Of a DNA stretch of 64,000 nt, positions 44,128 through 53,485 are shown piece after piece. The notes beneath the pieces were generated by a model. That model was not told the DNA's origin. It ran no database searches and saw only the letters and a program-made list of their open reading frames with translations. Every line of letters begins with the position of its first letter. Position 1 is the first letter of the stretch. The translations under genes and the position numbers were made by a program. The stretch covers positions 1,178,001 to 1,242,000 of the forward strand of contig OZ271846.1 of assembly GCA_965601485.1 (NCBI GenBank). Reading direction: 5' to 3'. Origin of the DNA: Methylotenera_A aquatica. Its GTDB lineage: Bacteria > Pseudomonadota > Gammaproteobacteria > Burkholderiales > Methylophilaceae.

Positions 44128-45632
44128 AGATAGCTTTCAGAGTAGATGCTTCGATGCAGATTGGCACAGGCCATGTGATGCGGTGCTTAACATTGGCAGA
44201 TGGCTTGGCCGGCGATGATACAACGATACATTTTATATGTAGGTATCTGCCAACAGGTTTAGAAAAATTGTTGCGGGATAAAGGATTCAACGTTTCCATT
44301 TTTCCCGCAAGTGAAAAATCTAAAGAAGAATTCCCACTAGCCCATTCTGAATGGTTAGGTGTTTCTCAAGAAATGGATGCAGAGGCAACATTAACCATAA
44401 TCCAGAAGCAAGGATACGATTGGTTGATAGTGGATCATTACGCTTTGGATATTCGTTGGGAAAAAAAAATAAGGTCGGTGGTAAAAAAAGTCATGGTGAT
44501 TGATGACCTTGCTGATAGGCAGCACGAATGTGATGTTTTGCTTGATCAGAACCTATATGTCAATCAAGAAACTAGATATAAAAACAGGCTTCCAAGTCAA
44601 TGTAAAACACTTATTGGACCACGTTATGCACTACTAAGAAAAGAGTTTGCTGAATATCGAAAAAGGGTTAAACCGAGAGAAGGTAAGGTAACTCGCATTT
44701 TAGTATTCTTTGGAGGGGTCGATGCCAATGACTTTACAACAAAAACAATGTTGGCGTTATCTCAAATAACGAAATACAACTTTACCGTAGATGTAGTAAT
44801 AGGTGATCAACATCCAAATAAAGTAGAAATTATGACGTTATGTCAACGTTTAGGTTACTACTGCCATGTGCAAACAAACAGAATGGCAGAGTTGATAGCT
44901 AATGCAGACTTTTCTATTGGATCTGGTGGCGGAACGGTTTGGGAGAGGGCTTGCTTGATGTTACCAACACTATCAATACCTATAGCACAAAATCAAATTA
45001 AACAACTTGTTGATATTGCATTAAGAGGAGTTTCCTACACTTTCGATGCAGAAAACTACACCTTAGAAGAAATAAAAATGCATACTGAACTGTTGCTAGA
45101 TAACAGCTCACTTAGAAATTTACTATCGACAAGGTCTGCTGACACTGTTGATGGCAATGGTGTTTATCGAGTTGTTCAAGCATTACGCTCTGATGTAGAA
45201 GTTAACTTGCGGCAGGCTGGTGCATTAGATGAGGAGTATTTGTTTGAATGGAGAAATCATCCTAAAATTAGAGAGGTTTCATTTGATAAAAATGTAATAC
45301 CTTGGGATCAACATCACTGCTGGTTTAGTGCTTTGCTAGCAAATAGTCAAAAAGTGTTGCTTATAGGTGAATATAAAAAGCAACCTTTAGGCGTTGTTAG
45401 GTTTGACCTGCAAAATGACAGCGCTGAAATATCTATTTATCTTGTGCAAAAAAATGAGAGTAATGGGCTAGGGCTGCCTTTGATTAGAAGTGCTGAAAAG
45501 TGGATTCGTGAACACCGGAGTGCAATTAAGAAGTTGAATGCGAATGTATTAGAAAACAATACGATATCTCATAATTTTTTTATAAAAGCTGGATACATTC
45601 CAGTAACTAGAAAGTATTGTAAAGAGCTATAG
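44124..45632 (+). CDS. pseG: Fusion of PseG (UDP-sugar hydrolase) and PseH-like acetyltransferase
   Basis: Residues 1-350 are PseG, a GT-B-like hydrolase that removes UDP from the 2,4-diacetamido altrose. The catalytic His is at position 17 (GTGHVMRC), as in Campylobacter PseG, and SGGGTVWERACL near 270 is the nucleotide loop. Residues about 355-502 form a GNAT acetyltransferase (EWRNHPKIRE, then GLGLPLIRSAEKW and ENNTISHNFFIKAGY) that matches PseH, the N-4 acetylase. No separate pseH exists in the operon, so the fusion supplies both steps. The gene overlaps hisF by 4 bp. Confidence 0.93.
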   Translation: MKIAFRVDASMQIGTGHVMRCLTLADGLAGDDTTIHFICRYLPTGLEKLLRDKGFNVSIFPASEKSKEEFPLAHSEWLGVSQEMDAEATLTIIQKQGYDWLIVDHYALDIRWEKKIRSVVKKVMVIDDLADRQHECDVLLDQNLYVNQETRYKNRLPSQCKTLIGPRYALLRKEFAEYRKRVKPREGKVTRILVFFGGVDANDFTTKTMLALSQITKYNFTVDVVIGDQHPNKVEIMTLCQRLGYYCHVQTNRMAELIANADFSIGSGGGTVWERACLMLPTLSIPIAQNQIKQLVDIALRGVSYTFDAENYTLEEIKMHTELLLDNSSLRNLLSTRSADTVDGNGVYRVVQALRSDVEVNLRQAGALDEEYLFEWRNHPKIREVSFDKNVIPWDQHHCWFSALLANSQKVLLIGEYKKQPLGVVRFDLQNDSAEISIYLVQKNESNGLGLPLIRSAEKWIREHRSAIKKLNANVLENNTISHNFFIKAGYIPVTRKYCKEL

Positions 45633-45635
45633 ATA

Positions 45636-46691
45636 ATGGAAAAAAATATAAAAATCGGAACGAGTATAGTGGGCGTAGGTCAAGCCCCATTTATTATTGC
45701 AGAAATGTCAGGTAACCATAACCAATCGCTTGAACGAGCGCTTGAGCTTGTGGATGCAGCGGCCAAAACTGGTGCGCATGCGTTAAAAATACAAACCTAT
45801 ACTCCAGATACGATGACGCTTGATTTGGATGAGCGTGAATTCCACATTAGCGACCCAAAAAGCATTTGGGCCGGAAGTTCGCTCTACAAGCTTTATGGTG
45901 AAGCCTATACCCCATGGGAGTGGCACAAACCAATTTTTGATCATGCGCGTGAATTAGGAATTATAGCGTTCAGTACGCCATTTGATAATACAGCCGTTGA
46001 TTTTCTCGAAAGCTTAGATGTGCCATGCTATAAAATTGCCTCATTTGAAAATACAGACTTACCGCTGATTAGGCGTGTCGCGGCAACAGGTAAACCTCTT
46101 ATTATCTCTACTGGCATGGCGAGTATTGCTGAGTTAGATGACACCGTTCGTGCGGCGCGTGAGGCGGGTTGTAGAGATTTAATTTTACTAAAGTGTACCA
46201 GCACATACCCAGCAACCCCAGAAAATACCAATATCCTGACCATTCCTCACATGCGTGAAATGTTCGATTGTGAGGTTGGTTTGTCTGACCACACAATGGG
46301 TATAGGTGTTTCTGTAGCCAGTGTTGCTATTGGTGCAACGGTGATTGAAAAGCACTTTACCCTCAACCGTGCCGAAGGAGGCGTAGATAGCACCTTCTCC
46401 ATGGAGCCATCAGAAATGGCGCAGTTAGTGGTTGAAACTGAGCGTGCTTGGCAAGCGATGGGAAAGGTTAGCTACGGCGCAACAGAAGCAGAAAAAAAAT
46501 CACTGGTATTTAGACGGTCACTTTATATAGTTAAAGCTTTGGAAGCTGGGGATGTCTTGACCAAAGATAACGTTCGAGCGATTCGACCTGGTTTGGGTTT
46601 GCCAACAAAATATTTAGAAGTTGTGTTGGGAAAAAAGGTGAATAAAAATGTGCTACGAGGAACTGCTTTATCTTGGGAGTTAATGGTTTGA
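45636..46691 (+). CDS. pseI: Pseudaminic acid synthase, PseI
   Basis: The 351-residue NeuB-family enzyme has EMSGNHNQSLERAL, ALKIQTYTPDTMT and KCTSTYPATPENTN in the barrel, SDHTMGIG near 217 and EKHFTLNRAEGGVDSTFS near 240. A C-terminal SAF/antifreeze-like domain (about 285-351, RSLYIVKALEAGDVLTKDNVR) follows. It condenses the altrose derivative with phosphoenolpyruvate to give pseudaminic acid. It closes the biosynthetic part of the operon. Confidence 0.95.
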   Translation: MEKNIKIGTSIVGVGQAPFIIAEMSGNHNQSLERALELVDAAAKTGAHALKIQTYTPDTMTLDLDEREFHISDPKSIWAGSSLYKLYGEAYTPWEWHKPIFDHARELGIIAFSTPFDNTAVDFLESLDVPCYKIASFENTDLPLIRRVAATGKPLIISTGMASIAELDDTVRAAREAGCRDLILLKCTSTYPATPENTNILTIPHMREMFDCEVGLSDHTMGIGVSVASVAIGATVIEKHFTLNRAEGGVDSTFSMEPSEMAQLVVETERAWQAMGKVSYGATEAEKKSLVFRRSLYIVKALEAGDVLTKDNVRAIRPGLGLPTKYLEVVLGKKVNKNVLRGTALSWELMV

Positions 46692-48121
46692 CCATCAATA
46701 TGAAAATTAAAAACCCTCGTGTTTTTGTTTTCTGTCGCCCATATTTAATACCTGATTTTCAGGAGAATGTTGCACCGTTAACCGATGAGTTTGAGTTTAA
46801 GTTTTTAACAGACGGGCTTAACCGACTTGGCGTGGCAGACACACGTAAACGCTTTTACGAAAGATTAGAAACTGCAACTATACCTTCAGGATTTAGCCTA
46901 GATGATGAGTTAGATGTGGTTGAACGTTGTAGATACTTGCGAAATCTGCCACGCACACTAGCACTTAAAATGTTACGTGCAATGGCTTCGGTATTAGAAG
47001 AGGATCTCAATTCCTATCAGCCAGATGTTGTACTGGCGCAGATGGTTGATGAATACATCACCCATCTTCTTTCTGAAATATCAAAGCGTCGTGGTATCGT
47101 TTATGTTGGATATATATATTCATACTTTCCAGAGCGGGCGCAAATAGTATTGTTTTCAGATGGGAGTCCCTTAAAAGTTAGAGAGCCTTCTGAAATAGAG
47201 GTAAAAGAAACATTGTTGGCAGTTTCGCCACAGACTTTTCGACAAAATTATAAGCAAAGAAATAATTATTCAAAAATACAGCATTTAAAATCAATGTTAA
47301 GGTATCGAGTTAAAAAGTTAGCTTTTAGTTTATTGGCGTGGTTTGAAAATGACCCGTTAAATCTACACTATGGTTGTCTACCCTATGTAGTTGAGCGTCG
47401 TCATTGGCGTGATTTTCCATCGAAATATGACTTTCATCAAAACTGGCGTCAATTAATAGAACAATCTAAGCGTTATCAAGATAAGCCTATCATTTACTTT
47501 CCATTGGCTTACTATCCTGAGTCATCCACAGATTATTGGATAGTAAATAAAGGAATTCTGGATTATCAAAACATTACGCTGAATATTTTCAAAATTTTAA
47601 GTGAGCATTTCACAATCGTTGTAAAAGAACATATGCATATGTTGGGTGGGGGAAATACTCAATACTATCGTGAAATTAAAAAAATAAATGGAGTGGTTAG
47701 CGTTCCACCCTCGATAAATAGTAATGATGTCTTACTAATGTCCGATGCTGTGATTCTCGGAGGCGGTAGCGTAGGAATTGAGTCATATATAAGAGGTAAG
47801 CCTATTCTATCTTTTTGTAATACTAGTTGTTGGTTTGCAGCCTCTGGTGCAACAGAACTTGATTTGTCAAATATATCATCTTGGGTCGATAAAATTAACA
47901 GGGCGATTCTTACATATGAGATACCCTCGGAATTCCAACAACACGAGTTTTTGAAACGCTGTCTGGAAAGTACAGTGAGAATGAAGAAGTCTGGAGCCGT
48001 ATGGCCAATTTGTAATGCAGAAGATCTTAGGCATTTATTAGATATAACAATCTCAAATAACACCCAAGTTGTTGGCATGATGCATAGCACCAGTTCTATT
48101 AACAACCCCAAAAAATTATAG
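46673..48121 (+). CDS. Capsule-polysaccharide-type transferase, candidate nonulosonic acid transferase
   Basis: The 482-residue protein has no transmembrane segments. The C-terminal half resembles the KpsC/KpsS-like capsule synthesis fold: PIIYFPLAYYPES near 275, FTIVVKEHMHMLGGG near 320, then DAVILGGGSVGIESYIRGKPIL near 360-381, the donor-site pattern of GT-B enzymes that use CMP-linked or glycerol-phosphate donors. It directly follows pseI and overlaps its end, so transfer of the CMP-pseudaminic acid made by the operon is a reasonable inference. The start may be the TTG at 46673 (GAGGAA ten bases upstream) or the ATG at 46700. Confidence 0.7.
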   Translation: MGVNGLTINMKIKNPRVFVFCRPYLIPDFQENVAPLTDEFEFKFLTDGLNRLGVADTRKRFYERLETATIPSGFSLDDELDVVERCRYLRNLPRTLALKMLRAMASVLEEDLNSYQPDVVLAQMVDEYITHLLSEISKRRGIVYVGYIYSYFPERAQIVLFSDGSPLKVREPSEIEVKETLLAVSPQTFRQNYKQRNNYSKIQHLKSMLRYRVKKLAFSLLAWFENDPLNLHYGCLPYVVERRHWRDFPSKYDFHQNWRQLIEQSKRYQDKPIIYFPLAYYPESSTDYWIVNKGILDYQNITLNIFKILSEHFTIVVKEHMHMLGGGNTQYYREIKKINGVVSVPPSINSNDVLLMSDAVILGGGSVGIESYIRGKPILSFCNTSCWFAASGATELDLSNISSWVDKINRAILTYEIPSEFQQHEFLKRCLESTVRMKKSGAVWPICNAEDLRHLLDITISNNTQVVGMMHSTSSINNPKKL

Positions 48122-48132
48122 GATTTTTTGTC

Positions 48133-49110
48133 ATGAATAGTAAATTAGCTAACTTTAAGCTTAGCGGACTTTTGTCATATCTGATAACTCGCACGAAATT
48201 ACGTTTTGTAGATAAGGCTAGTATTATTGCTGGTAGCAAAATCGCCGTTATTTTAGGCCAAACCGTAACCTTGGATTTAATGGATCTAGAGCAAAAGTAT
48301 TTAGCAGCAGATTGTGTAAGAGAGCCAGAAAATCTAATTGTTTACCGAGCAATTGCTGACTCTGGCTTGGTTGATACTTTTATTGACATAGGCGCGAATT
48401 GTGGACACGTAGCCGCTTCTATAATGAATGACTATAAACATGTGCTTTTATTTGAGCCTAACCCTAAGTTGGCGGCATTGTTACAAGGTATATTCAAAAA
48501 GCAAGAAAATATTGAAATTCATGAGTGTGCTATTGTAGATCAGGCCTCTACTGGTAGTTTAACGTTAACTGTGCCTGACGAAAGCTCGGGGTTAGCTACC
48601 CTTGGAAGCACTGACTTAAGTAAGCAATATAACCAAGTTCATACATACAATGTTAGAGCTTCGACATTAGCGTCTGAAGTCAATGGGCTTTCTATAAGAA
48701 ATGCATACATCAAGATTGATGTTGAAGGTTTTGAGGCAAATATCATTGAGTCAGCAAGAGAGTTAATTAATAGTCAAAGGCCAATTGTTGGTTTTGAGGC
48801 TCTTTCTAATGAGGCAGCGCTTAGTTGCGCACGACTATTTGATGACTACAATTTTTATTGCGCCCGATTTGATTTTTTAGAAAATGGAGGAGCCCTGTCA
48901 AGAAGTGTTCTAGGTATGATAAAAGCACTTATATTTGGCGGTAATATTGAAGTGCTAAAACTCCATCATCTAGAAAAAACCAATCTAGATAACTTTAGCC
49001 AAATTTACTCCGTTCCGCGCGAAAAGGTAGAAGATTTTGAAAAGTCAATATTAACTTACTCAACAAAAAATCCTGTTTTCGATTTAAAAAGCTTGAAGAT
49101 ATGGTCTTAA
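48133..49110 (+). CDS. FkbM family SAM-dependent methyltransferase
   Basis: The 325-residue protein has a class I methyltransferase core with DTFIDIGANCGHVAAS (near 76-91), LFEPNPKLAALL near 113 and IKIDVEGFEANIIESA near 194, the three hallmarks of the FkbM family. FkbM-type enzymes O-methylate sugars or polyketides, and in surface glycan operons they usually methylate a sugar hydroxyl. It lies 11 bp after the candidate transferase. Confidence 0.87.
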   Translation: MNSKLANFKLSGLLSYLITRTKLRFVDKASIIAGSKIAVILGQTVTLDLMDLEQKYLAADCVREPENLIVYRAIADSGLVDTFIDIGANCGHVAASIMNDYKHVLLFEPNPKLAALLQGIFKKQENIEIHECAIVDQASTGSLTLTVPDESSGLATLGSTDLSKQYNQVHTYNVRASTLASEVNGLSIRNAYIKIDVEGFEANIIESARELINSQRPIVGFEALSNEAALSCARLFDDYNFYCARFDFLENGGALSRSVLGMIKALIFGGNIEVLKLHHLEKTNLDNFSQIYSVPREKVEDFEKSILTYSTKNPVFDLKSLKIWS

Positions 49111-49114
49111 TTGA

Positions 49115-50404
49115 TTGAAAAATTCGTTTAGAGCAGTTACTTTGAAATTAAGTGATTTATGGAGTAGTGGTAGATATCTTGCAATGATGACCTTTGCCGC
49201 AGGGATAGCATTAGTGCGCGGATTTTTTCTGGCAGGAATTCTTGATGCGACTTCATTTGGACTGTATGTATCTATTGTTGCTGCTGGTATGTTCTCATCT
49301 TTACTGATCAGTTTTGGTGAAAATGAACGGACTATAAAAAAATTCCCACGTATATGGGCTAGCCAAAACAATCATGGAGTAATGATAAGCCAATCGGATA
49401 AATCTGCTAAGGCCATGATATTACGCGCAAGCATAGTTTTGATTTTTCTCTTAAGCTGCATTTTTGTGAGTAGTTTTATATACCTTGCCCAGATGGGGAT
49501 TTTTGTCGTACTGGTTGCTTTAAGTGCGGCGTTAGCTAGTTTATATTCATCGGCAATTCGCGCATCTGGAGACGTTGAAATTCTGGCAGGTAATACATTA
49601 ATTCGCACAATGTTTGTTATCTTACTTGGAGTTGCTGGTGCGTTTTTCTTTAGTTGGCAGGGTGCGATTCTTGGCGAAATTTTTGGGGCTCTATTAGGAG
49701 TCATTGTTACACGGTACTCTGTAGTTAAGCAAACTAAGTTGCCTGATCATAGCAATGTGATTGCTGGTAGTGAAGACTTCAAAACTTCGCAAGATCGTGG
49801 TCTTTGGCTTTTTTTTGCAGGTTTATTAGCAACTGCTCCAGCATATCTGGATCGAACATTTGTTGCTCTTGTATTAGGAGCGTCGTTGGTAGGAACTTTT
49901 GGGTTTCTTATGCTATTTGTAACAAGCGCGAATGTTTTTGTTGGTATTGTTGCTCAAAAAATCGGCCCCCAACTTATTAAAATGGAGTATTTGGGAGACT
50001 CGGTTATTATTCAAATAAAATATACATTGCGCTGGCTAAGCCTAATTTTTCTCGTGTGTTTTTTAGGTATGACGTTTGTTTGGCTGACGTTGATTTACGG
50101 ACCAGCACAGTATTTTTACAATAAATTTCATTTGAATTTCAGCTTAATTCAGGCAACAACTGCATTATCTATGTTGCAGATTGGAGTATTAGCCGATTTC
50201 ATTATGATTTCTAGAAACCAAGAACGAGCGATATTTTTATCTGCCAGCTGGTATTTATTGACGATACTAGCGGTTGTATTGATTGTGATTTGGCTGAAAC
50301 TTTCACTACTTAGTTTTATATGGCTTTTAGCGCTAGCTAAATTAATTCATATTGCTGTCCAAGTTGGATTTATTGGAGTCGCCTATCGTAAAGATAATTG
50401 TTAA
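49115..50404 (+). CDS. Wzx-type oligosaccharide flippase
   Basis: The 429-residue protein has twelve or so hydrophobic helices spread over its whole length and the general MATE/PST layout of O-antigen flippases, with basic cytoplasmic loops. It would move lipid-linked repeat units across the inner membrane. It is followed at once by the polymerase gene. The start is weakly defined: a TTG at 49115 just after the fkbM stop gives a short basic N-terminus before the first helix. Confidence 0.82.
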   Translation: MKNSFRAVTLKLSDLWSSGRYLAMMTFAAGIALVRGFFLAGILDATSFGLYVSIVAAGMFSSLLISFGENERTIKKFPRIWASQNNHGVMISQSDKSAKAMILRASIVLIFLLSCIFVSSFIYLAQMGIFVVLVALSAALASLYSSAIRASGDVEILAGNTLIRTMFVILLGVAGAFFFSWQGAILGEIFGALLGVIVTRYSVVKQTKLPDHSNVIAGSEDFKTSQDRGLWLFFAGLLATAPAYLDRTFVALVLGASLVGTFGFLMLFVTSANVFVGIVAQKIGPQLIKMEYLGDSVIIQIKYTLRWLSLIFLVCFLGMTFVWLTLIYGPAQYFYNKFHLNFSLIQATTALSMLQIGVLADFIMISRNQERAIFLSASWYLLTILAVVLIVIWLKLSLLSFIWLLALAKLIHIAVQVGFIGVAYRKDNC

Positions 50405-50408
50405 TTGG

Positions 50409-51713
50409 ATGGATGATATGACTAGACTGAAACTTGGTGCTTTGAAATATCCCGTGTTTATCATGGCTGCATGGATTACGGTTTTGTTACTTAGGTTGAT
50501 ACCAATAGGTGGAAAATGGGGTAGCTTAGATGATTTTACATGGTTTGTATTTATCATCTGGTTCGTTGTTTATTTTTCTGCAATGCTTTTCGGTATTTCC
50601 TATAAGCCCAAACATACCATAAATACCAACTCCTTTCCAGTCAAATGGCAGAATTGCTGGATTACACAATTGAGTTTTTACTCAATAATCGGTGCAATGC
50701 TTATAATTTATGAATTTGCGATTACGCGACATTATGGCTTCAGTACTCCAGTTTCTATAATTCGCATATTAGAGATTGAAGCCGCAAATGCGGGCTTTAA
50801 AGGTTCTTGGATAAGTGGTGCTGGTCGAATGCTGACCCCTGCGCTAATGGTTGCTTGGGTGCTCGCTTCGCTTGCTTGGAAGGAAGTGGCTAAGCGCACA
50901 CTCATTATACTGTGGACTGCCAGCGCAGTGGTGTTTTATCAACAAATGTTGTTTGAAGGTGGTCGATTTTATCTTGGGGCTTTATTTGTGATGATATTTT
51001 TAGCAAAATTTTTTGCAATTCAGCCGCGTTTACAAAAGCATGTGCTTATTGGGAAAACCTTATGGGTCGGTTTTTTTCTTGCAGTGTGTTTGCTTTTTGG
51101 ATATATGTTCATTGATCGATATGAGCAACTTAACCGAGCTTTTTATGAGGCTTATGAAACTTGGACATTGAATTTTGATTTGGAAATAACTGATGCGGTC
51201 CGATCAAGACTTTCTGGTGAGATGCCAGGTTTTTGGTTGGCAATAAATATGCTTTGGGCATATGTGACACAAGGCCTTAATGAGTTAAATGTCATTTTAC
51301 TCTCGTGTCAGCCAGATATGGGTTGGGGCAGAATTAATTTTACGCAAATTGCACAGATGTTGGGCAAACTTACTAATTTGGATTTTAAATATGACTCGAA
51401 TTACAACATGCCAAAGACTGGAACATACATTACACTTTACGGTGCAACTTATATCGATTTTGGCCATGTAGGCGGATTAATATTTATAAGCATCGTTGGC
51501 TGGGTTACTGGTATGTCTACTAGGCTATTACACTCTCGCTACTTTAACGGCCTTTCAATAAGTGCCCCACTCTTGCTTACACTGGGTATTTTTTCACCAA
51601 TTGTATCTTTGGTTTTGAATTTATGGCCTGCTTTTTGTTGGGCTTTACTTGTTGGGTGGACTTTAAAACTTTCTTATTACCGTGCGTCTTCAATTGCTAC
51701 AAATGTCTTGTAA
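50409..51713 (+). CDS. Wzy-type oligosaccharide repeat-unit polymerase
   Basis: The protein is about 434 residues with ten or more transmembrane segments and one large periplasmic loop (about residues 250-360), the usual layout of Wzy O-antigen polymerases. Sequence conservation in this family is low, so the call rests on topology and on its position right after a flippase. A codon at 50352 would extend it into the flippase gene; ATG 50409 or 50418, with GGATGG just upstream, is more likely. Confidence 0.78.
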   Translation: MDDMTRLKLGALKYPVFIMAAWITVLLLRLIPIGGKWGSLDDFTWFVFIIWFVVYFSAMLFGISYKPKHTINTNSFPVKWQNCWITQLSFYSIIGAMLIIYEFAITRHYGFSTPVSIIRILEIEAANAGFKGSWISGAGRMLTPALMVAWVLASLAWKEVAKRTLIILWTASAVVFYQQMLFEGGRFYLGALFVMIFLAKFFAIQPRLQKHVLIGKTLWVGFFLAVCLLFGYMFIDRYEQLNRAFYEAYETWTLNFDLEITDAVRSRLSGEMPGFWLAINMLWAYVTQGLNELNVILLSCQPDMGWGRINFTQIAQMLGKLTNLDFKYDSNYNMPKTGTYITLYGATYIDFGHVGGLIFISIVGWVTGMSTRLLHSRYFNGLSISAPLLLTLGIFSPIVSLVLNLWPAFCWALLVGWTLKLSYYRASSIATNVL

Positions 51714-51740
51714 ACTTATTATGAAATTGGGTATCTGTTC

Positions 51741-52883
51741 ATGAATATTCTTATCACAGGCGGTGCTGGATTTATTGGTCAGCACCTTGCACATGCTCTA
51801 CTTGCTCAAGGTGAAAAAGTACGTATTCTCGATAACTTTAGCCCACAGATTCACTTTAATGATGAACTCCCAGAGTCACTCAACGGTAGGGTCGAACTTA
51901 TAAAAGCTGATGTGCGAGATCGTGAAGCAATGAAGCATGCCCTTGTCGGTGTGGATACATTAGTACATTTGGCGGCGGAAACGGGAACAGGGCAATCAAT
52001 GTATGAAATTGAGCGTTATTTTAGCGTAAACGTGCAAGGCACAGCTACACTAATTGATTTACTTCAAAATGATACTTGCGGTAAAAGTTTACGTTCAATA
52101 GTTGTGGCATCTAGCCGGGCGATTTATGGTGAAGGTGCCTATCAGTGCGAAGCCCATGGATTAGTATATCCGCACCAGCGTCAGCGTGAACAAATGGCAC
52201 GTGGGCAGTTTGAGCCAATTTGCCCACAATGTAACGCGCGAGCTTATTTGTTGCCAACGTCTGAAATAGCACCCTTTAAACCGATGTCAATGTATGGATT
52301 GACTAAACAAGTGCAAGAGCAAGCTATATTGTTGTTTGCTCGTACGCGCGGTATTAATGGTTTTGGATTACGTTATCAAAACGTATACGGGCCTGGTCAA
52401 TCATTAAAAAATCCATATACTGGAATATTGGCTGTTTTTTCTAACTTGGCACGTCAAAACCAAAGCATAGAAATTTATGAAGATGGCTTAGAGTCTCGGG
52501 ATTTTGTTTATATTGATGATGTGGTAGAAGCAACTGTTCGAAGTATTAACTATAATGGGGTGTTTGTTGGGGAGTTGAATGTTGGGTCTGGCGTTGGTAC
52601 CAGCGTTATGAACGTTGCCCAAGAGATTAAGACATTTTTTTCTAGTGAAAGCATTATTCAGGTAACAGGGGAATTTCGTATGGGTGATATTCGTCACAAT
52701 ATTGCTGATATAACTAAGCTGAAAGACGTATTGGACTATATTCCATGTGTGCTATTCAAGCAGGGTTTGTCTAACTTTTTAGGTTGGGCAGAAAAGCAGC
52801 CGGATGAAGATAAATCTGCCTACTTACGTTCTGTAAATGAGCTTGCGGCACGTGGTTTAATGGGTAAGGCATATACACAATGA
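51741..52883 (+). CDS. NAD-dependent nucleotide-sugar epimerase/dehydratase with Cys/His insert
   Basis: The 380-residue extended SDR has the nucleotide loop ITGGAGFIGQHL (5-16), the active-site serines in VVASSRAIYG (121-130) and the catalytic YGLTK (185-189). Between the Ser and the Tyr lies an insert of about 45 residues with C136, H139, C161 and C164 (CEAH and CPQC), which looks like a small zinc knuckle. Similar SDRs include dTDP-L-rhamnose 4-epimerase-like enzymes, but no rml genes are in the window, so the substrate is open. It overlaps the following acetyltransferase by 4 bp. Confidence 0.83.
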   Translation: MNILITGGAGFIGQHLAHALLAQGEKVRILDNFSPQIHFNDELPESLNGRVELIKADVRDREAMKHALVGVDTLVHLAAETGTGQSMYEIERYFSVNVQGTATLIDLLQNDTCGKSLRSIVVASSRAIYGEGAYQCEAHGLVYPHQRQREQMARGQFEPICPQCNARAYLLPTSEIAPFKPMSMYGLTKQVQEQAILLFARTRGINGFGLRYQNVYGPGQSLKNPYTGILAVFSNLARQNQSIEIYEDGLESRDFVYIDDVVEATVRSINYNGVFVGELNVGSGVGTSVMNVAQEIKTFFSSESIIQVTGEFRMGDIRHNIADITKLKDVLDYIPCVLFKQGLSNFLGWAEKQPDEDKSAYLRSVNELAARGLMGKAYTQ

Positions 52884-53461
52884 AAAACGCATGCAAAATG
52901 AATCAGATTTGGAATTTCAAACTAATTCCTTTTCTGGTAGCAGATTTACGACGTGCACGGACACTAATTCATGGTGAGTCCGATAGTATGTCTGATTTTA
53001 GATTGTGGCTAGGAGTTCTGTCGCCAAGGTTTTTGCCTGTTCTGCTTTGTAGGGTAGCGCATTTTTTTTATTGTATTAAGTTAACTTCTGTTGCCAAGTT
53101 TTTTTCGTTGCTTAATTTTTTATTTTTCGGCATTGAAATAGCCATTCAATGCCGAATAGGAAAGGGTTTGTTTTTACCACATACTCAAGGTACGGTTATC
53201 GGAGCGTACTCCATTGGTGAGAACGTTACCATTTTCCAAGGTGTTACATTAGGCGCGCGTGAGCTTGATTTTTCCTACAAAGAGCTGTCACGACCTTCTG
53301 TCGGTGACGCCGTAACTATCGGTGCTGGTGCCAAAGTGTTGGGTGGGTTGAACTTAGGTTCGGGCGCGCGTGTTGGCGCAAATGCTGTAGTTCTGGAATC
53401 TATCCCCGAAAATTTTTTAGCAGCAGGTGTTCCAGCTCGTGTAATAAAGCCATTGAGTTGA
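52880..53461 (+). CDS. Serine-O-acetyltransferase-like hexapeptide acetyltransferase
   Basis: The 193-residue protein has an N-terminal basic/hydrophobic region (about 1-85) and a C-terminal left-handed beta helix with IAIQCRIGKGLFLPHTQG, AYSIGENVTIFQGVTLG, GAGAKVLGGLNLG and GANAVVLESIP repeats. It is paralogous in architecture to the acetyltransferase in the EPS operon. In this position it probably O-acetylates the pseudaminic-acid-containing glycan. True cysteine-synthesis CysE is unlikely given the context. Confidence 0.82.
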   Translation: MKNACKMNQIWNFKLIPFLVADLRRARTLIHGESDSMSDFRLWLGVLSPRFLPVLLCRVAHFFYCIKLTSVAKFFSLLNFLFFGIEIAIQCRIGKGLFLPHTQGTVIGAYSIGENVTIFQGVTLGARELDFSYKELSRPSVGDAVTIGAGAKVLGGLNLGSGARVGANAVVLESIPENFLAAGVPARVIKPLS

Positions 53462-53485
53462 TGGTTCTCATAAGAAAAAGAATAA

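Noticed and set aside
47762..47772. GGCGGTAGCGT, a near-perfect ops element
   Set aside because: It lies inside a coding region and encodes the conserved GGGSVG donor-site motif, so the match is a by-product of protein sequence.
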